DNA of 34,253 bases from DASWIG01 sp965371445 (GTDB lineage: Bacteria; Acidobacteriota; Thermoanaerobaculia; Multivoradales; J023), in assembly GCA_965371445.1 (NCBI GenBank), contig CBDUYN010000107.1, forward strand, positions 1 to 34,253, read 5' to 3'. Made by a program: the position numbers and the translations under genes. Below the pieces are notes generated by a model that was given only the letters and a program-made list of their open reading frames with translations, was not told the origin of the DNA and searched no databases. Below, one piece after another: positions 32,783 through 34,253 of this stretch (position 1 is its first letter; every line of letters begins with the position of its first letter).

Positions 32783-34153
32783 CTACTCGCCGCGTAGGAC
32801 CGACGCAGGATCAACCAACACGCTCCGGCGGACAGGTATAAAGCACGCGGCCGCCACCATGAGGCAAAGCGCCGCGACTACAGTAACCAGCACGAAAAGA
32901 TCAATCGATTTCACATCGTACAAGAAAGCACGAAGGAGACTGGAAAGAAATAAACCTAGGCCGATGCCGACAATGATACCGACAGCCACACGTGAGCCAA
33001 GTTTTCCCGTCGAAAGGAATACAATGCTTGAAGGATTCGCTCCGAGGGCCATATGAATGGCGATTTCACGCTTCTTTTGGGCGGCGATAAAGGAAACCAA
33101 CCCAAAAAGGCCGGTGACGGCGAGCAGCAGGGCCGCCGCACCAAGAACAGAAAACGCACTGCGGACCATGCGGTAGCGGGCAGTAACGCCGTCGATCCGT
33201 CCCGCCATCGTCTCCGGCTGGAGGAGGGGCATGTCCGGGCTGAAGTCGGTCAACCTATCACGCACCTGCCGCATCAGCCCCGCGGCATGAATATCGCTTC
33301 GTATTATGACATACATGCCTGGCTGAGGATGTTGAGAGGCTGGGAGGTATATCCCCTGCGGATTCTCCAGATCGACTTGATCGCTGAAATAGTCCCAACT
33401 AAGATACAAGTCAGGCACAACGCCAACAATCGTATAAGGAATATCGCTAAACCTCCGATCTCTCAGCCGAACTCTCTGTCCCAGCGGGCTCTTCGTTTCG
33501 AAGTGGAGTTTGGCGAAGCTCCGGTTAATGACGACCACTGGTCTATTCTCCACGGTATCAGACGACCAGAAGGCACGACCCTCGAGGACCGGCCGCCCCA
33601 ATAAATTGAAATAATCCGGCGTCACCACCGACCACCGAGCGTTCCGCAGCGCGGCCCCGGACTCGTAACTCTTACCTTCGATCTCGACCGCCACCTTTCT
33701 TGTGCGACCTGCAGGAAGATGGCTCGCGAAAGAGACGGCCGAGACCCCAGGGATCTCTCGCACTCGCGCCGCGAACTGCTCATAGAAGCGAAGCCAGTCC
33801 TGCCACCCGGGAAACACGGTGGTATCAAGCATCAACTGCGCGGTCCATACCTTGTCGGGCTCTTCACCAAAGTCAGAGGCTTCGAGATTGCCGACACTCT
33901 CCACCATCATTAAGGTGGACACGAGAAGCCCACAAGAAATAGCAACCTGCAAAGCGACGAGCCATCCTCCGATCCATCCGACGTTCTGACTGCTCGCTCC
34001 ATGAGCTTGATCTCTAAGCATGCTCAATTCCTGACACCTCGACTCCCGCAGCGCAGGGATGATCCCCGAAAGCAGGGCAACCCCTAGAGTTACGGCAAGT
34101 ACGACGAGAAGTACGAGAGGGCTGAGGCGAATGTCGACCCAGAAAGCCTGCAC
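32783..34153 (-). CDS. ADOP-type ABC permease, C-terminal half
   Basis: A 456-residue frame matching the second half of acidobacterial duplicated orphan permeases (FtsX/MacB family). It has a membrane helix near 13-33, a second near 63-82, a periplasmic MacB-PCD-like domain (about 85-330, with SVVTPDYFNLLGRPVLEGRA and ADLxxx-type folds), and the C-terminal FtsX block AAQKKREIAIHMALGANPSS with three more helices. The first MacB/FtsX half is not in frame. The GTG at 34153 lies inside the family's mid-region, and an in-frame TAG occurs about 29 codons upstream, so the gene is either truncated or frameshifted near the window edge. Base composition is clearly lower in GC than the rest of the window. 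Confidence 0.65.
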   Translation of the reverse strand: MQAFWVDIRLSPLVLLVVLAVTLGVALLSGIIPALRESRCQELSMLRDQAHGASSQNVGWIGGWLVALQVAISCGLLVSTLMMVESVGNLEASDFGEEPDKVWTAQLMLDTTVFPGWQDWLRFYEQFAARVREIPGVSAVSFASHLPAGRTRKVAVEIEGKSYESGAALRNARWSVVTPDYFNLLGRPVLEGRAFWSSDTVENRPVVVINRSFAKLHFETKSPLGQRVRLRDRRFSDIPYTIVGVVPDLYLSWDYFSDQVDLENPQGIYLPASQHPQPGMYVIIRSDIHAAGLMRQVRDRLTDFSPDMPLLQPETMAGRIDGVTARYRMVRSAFSVLGAAALLLAVTGLFGLVSFIAAQKKREIAIHMALGANPSSIVFLSTGKLGSRVAVGIIVGIGLGLFLSSLLRAFLYDVKSIDLFVLVTVVAALCLMVAAACFIPVRRSVLVDPASVLRGE

Positions 34154-34253
34154 TAAGCCGCCTGACGAGTTGTAGAGATGAATGGCGGCCTGCGCTATAC
34201 GTGTCCTTTCGGCAAGCGTGCATGACTGCCGCTGAGGCCGCCGCTATCGTTGG

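Noticed and set aside
1..34253. CRISPR array, insertion sequence or integrase
   Set aside because: No regularly spaced repeats and no transposase or recombinase motif were seen on either strand. The only exact repeat of note is the 26-base pair at 21504 and 21651.

Overview
The window is a GC-rich chromosomal segment from a bacterium that is most likely an acidobacterium (Acidobacteriota, possibly Thermoanaerobaculia-like). This is inferred from gene content, not from a marker-gene tree. The clues are a secreted protein with the VWFA-related domain typical of acidobacteria, an ADOP-type FtsX/MacB permease, a sulfatase-TPR lipoprotein and an ABATE/CGNR regulator. Most genes from position 1 to about 29280 lie on the minus strand.

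Left part (1-3627): a str-type operon read leftwards in the order rpsL, rpsG, fusA, tuf, with tuf cut by the window edge and a good sigma70-like promoter upstream of rpsL. Next (3628-8315) is a compact three-gene unit: a membrane-anchored decaheme cytochrome c, a double-FHA protein, and a fusion of YpdA-like flavoprotein, two FHA domains and a [2Fe-2S] ferredoxin domain. I read it as a phosphothreonine-responsive electron-transfer module, and it is the best candidate here for an undescribed system. A GNAT remnant, a 2-oxoacid dehydrogenase E2, lpd and argF follow.

Middle part (12582-19052): a cell-division, RNA and translation block read leftwards as two tRNA-Val genes, thrS, rpmI, rplT, a tiny coupled ORF, a zapB-like gene, zapA, a 6S RNA, rny and ymdB. 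The infC and pheS-pheT genes expected in this order are absent. The tiny ORF may be a scar of pheS.

Right part (19100-34253) is accessory. It holds a SAM methyltransferase, an orphan Eco57I/TaqI-like adenine DNA methyltransferase and a truncated ABATE/CGNR regulator. A second three-gene unit combines a cNMP-binding patatin phospholipase, an unknown 447-residue protein and an MBL-fold hydrolase, and looks like a nucleotide-controlled lipid-hydrolysis system. Then come a frameshifted VWFA protein, an internally deleted AAA_14/DUF4143 ATPase, the sulfatase-TPR lipoprotein, a CCA-adding-enzyme scrap, a phd/parE pair with a shortened toxin, and an ADOP permease of clearly lower GC. Several genes have a -10 box only 6-10 bases before the start codon, which suggests leaderless transcripts. 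No CRISPR array, insertion sequence, integrase or replication origin was seen.
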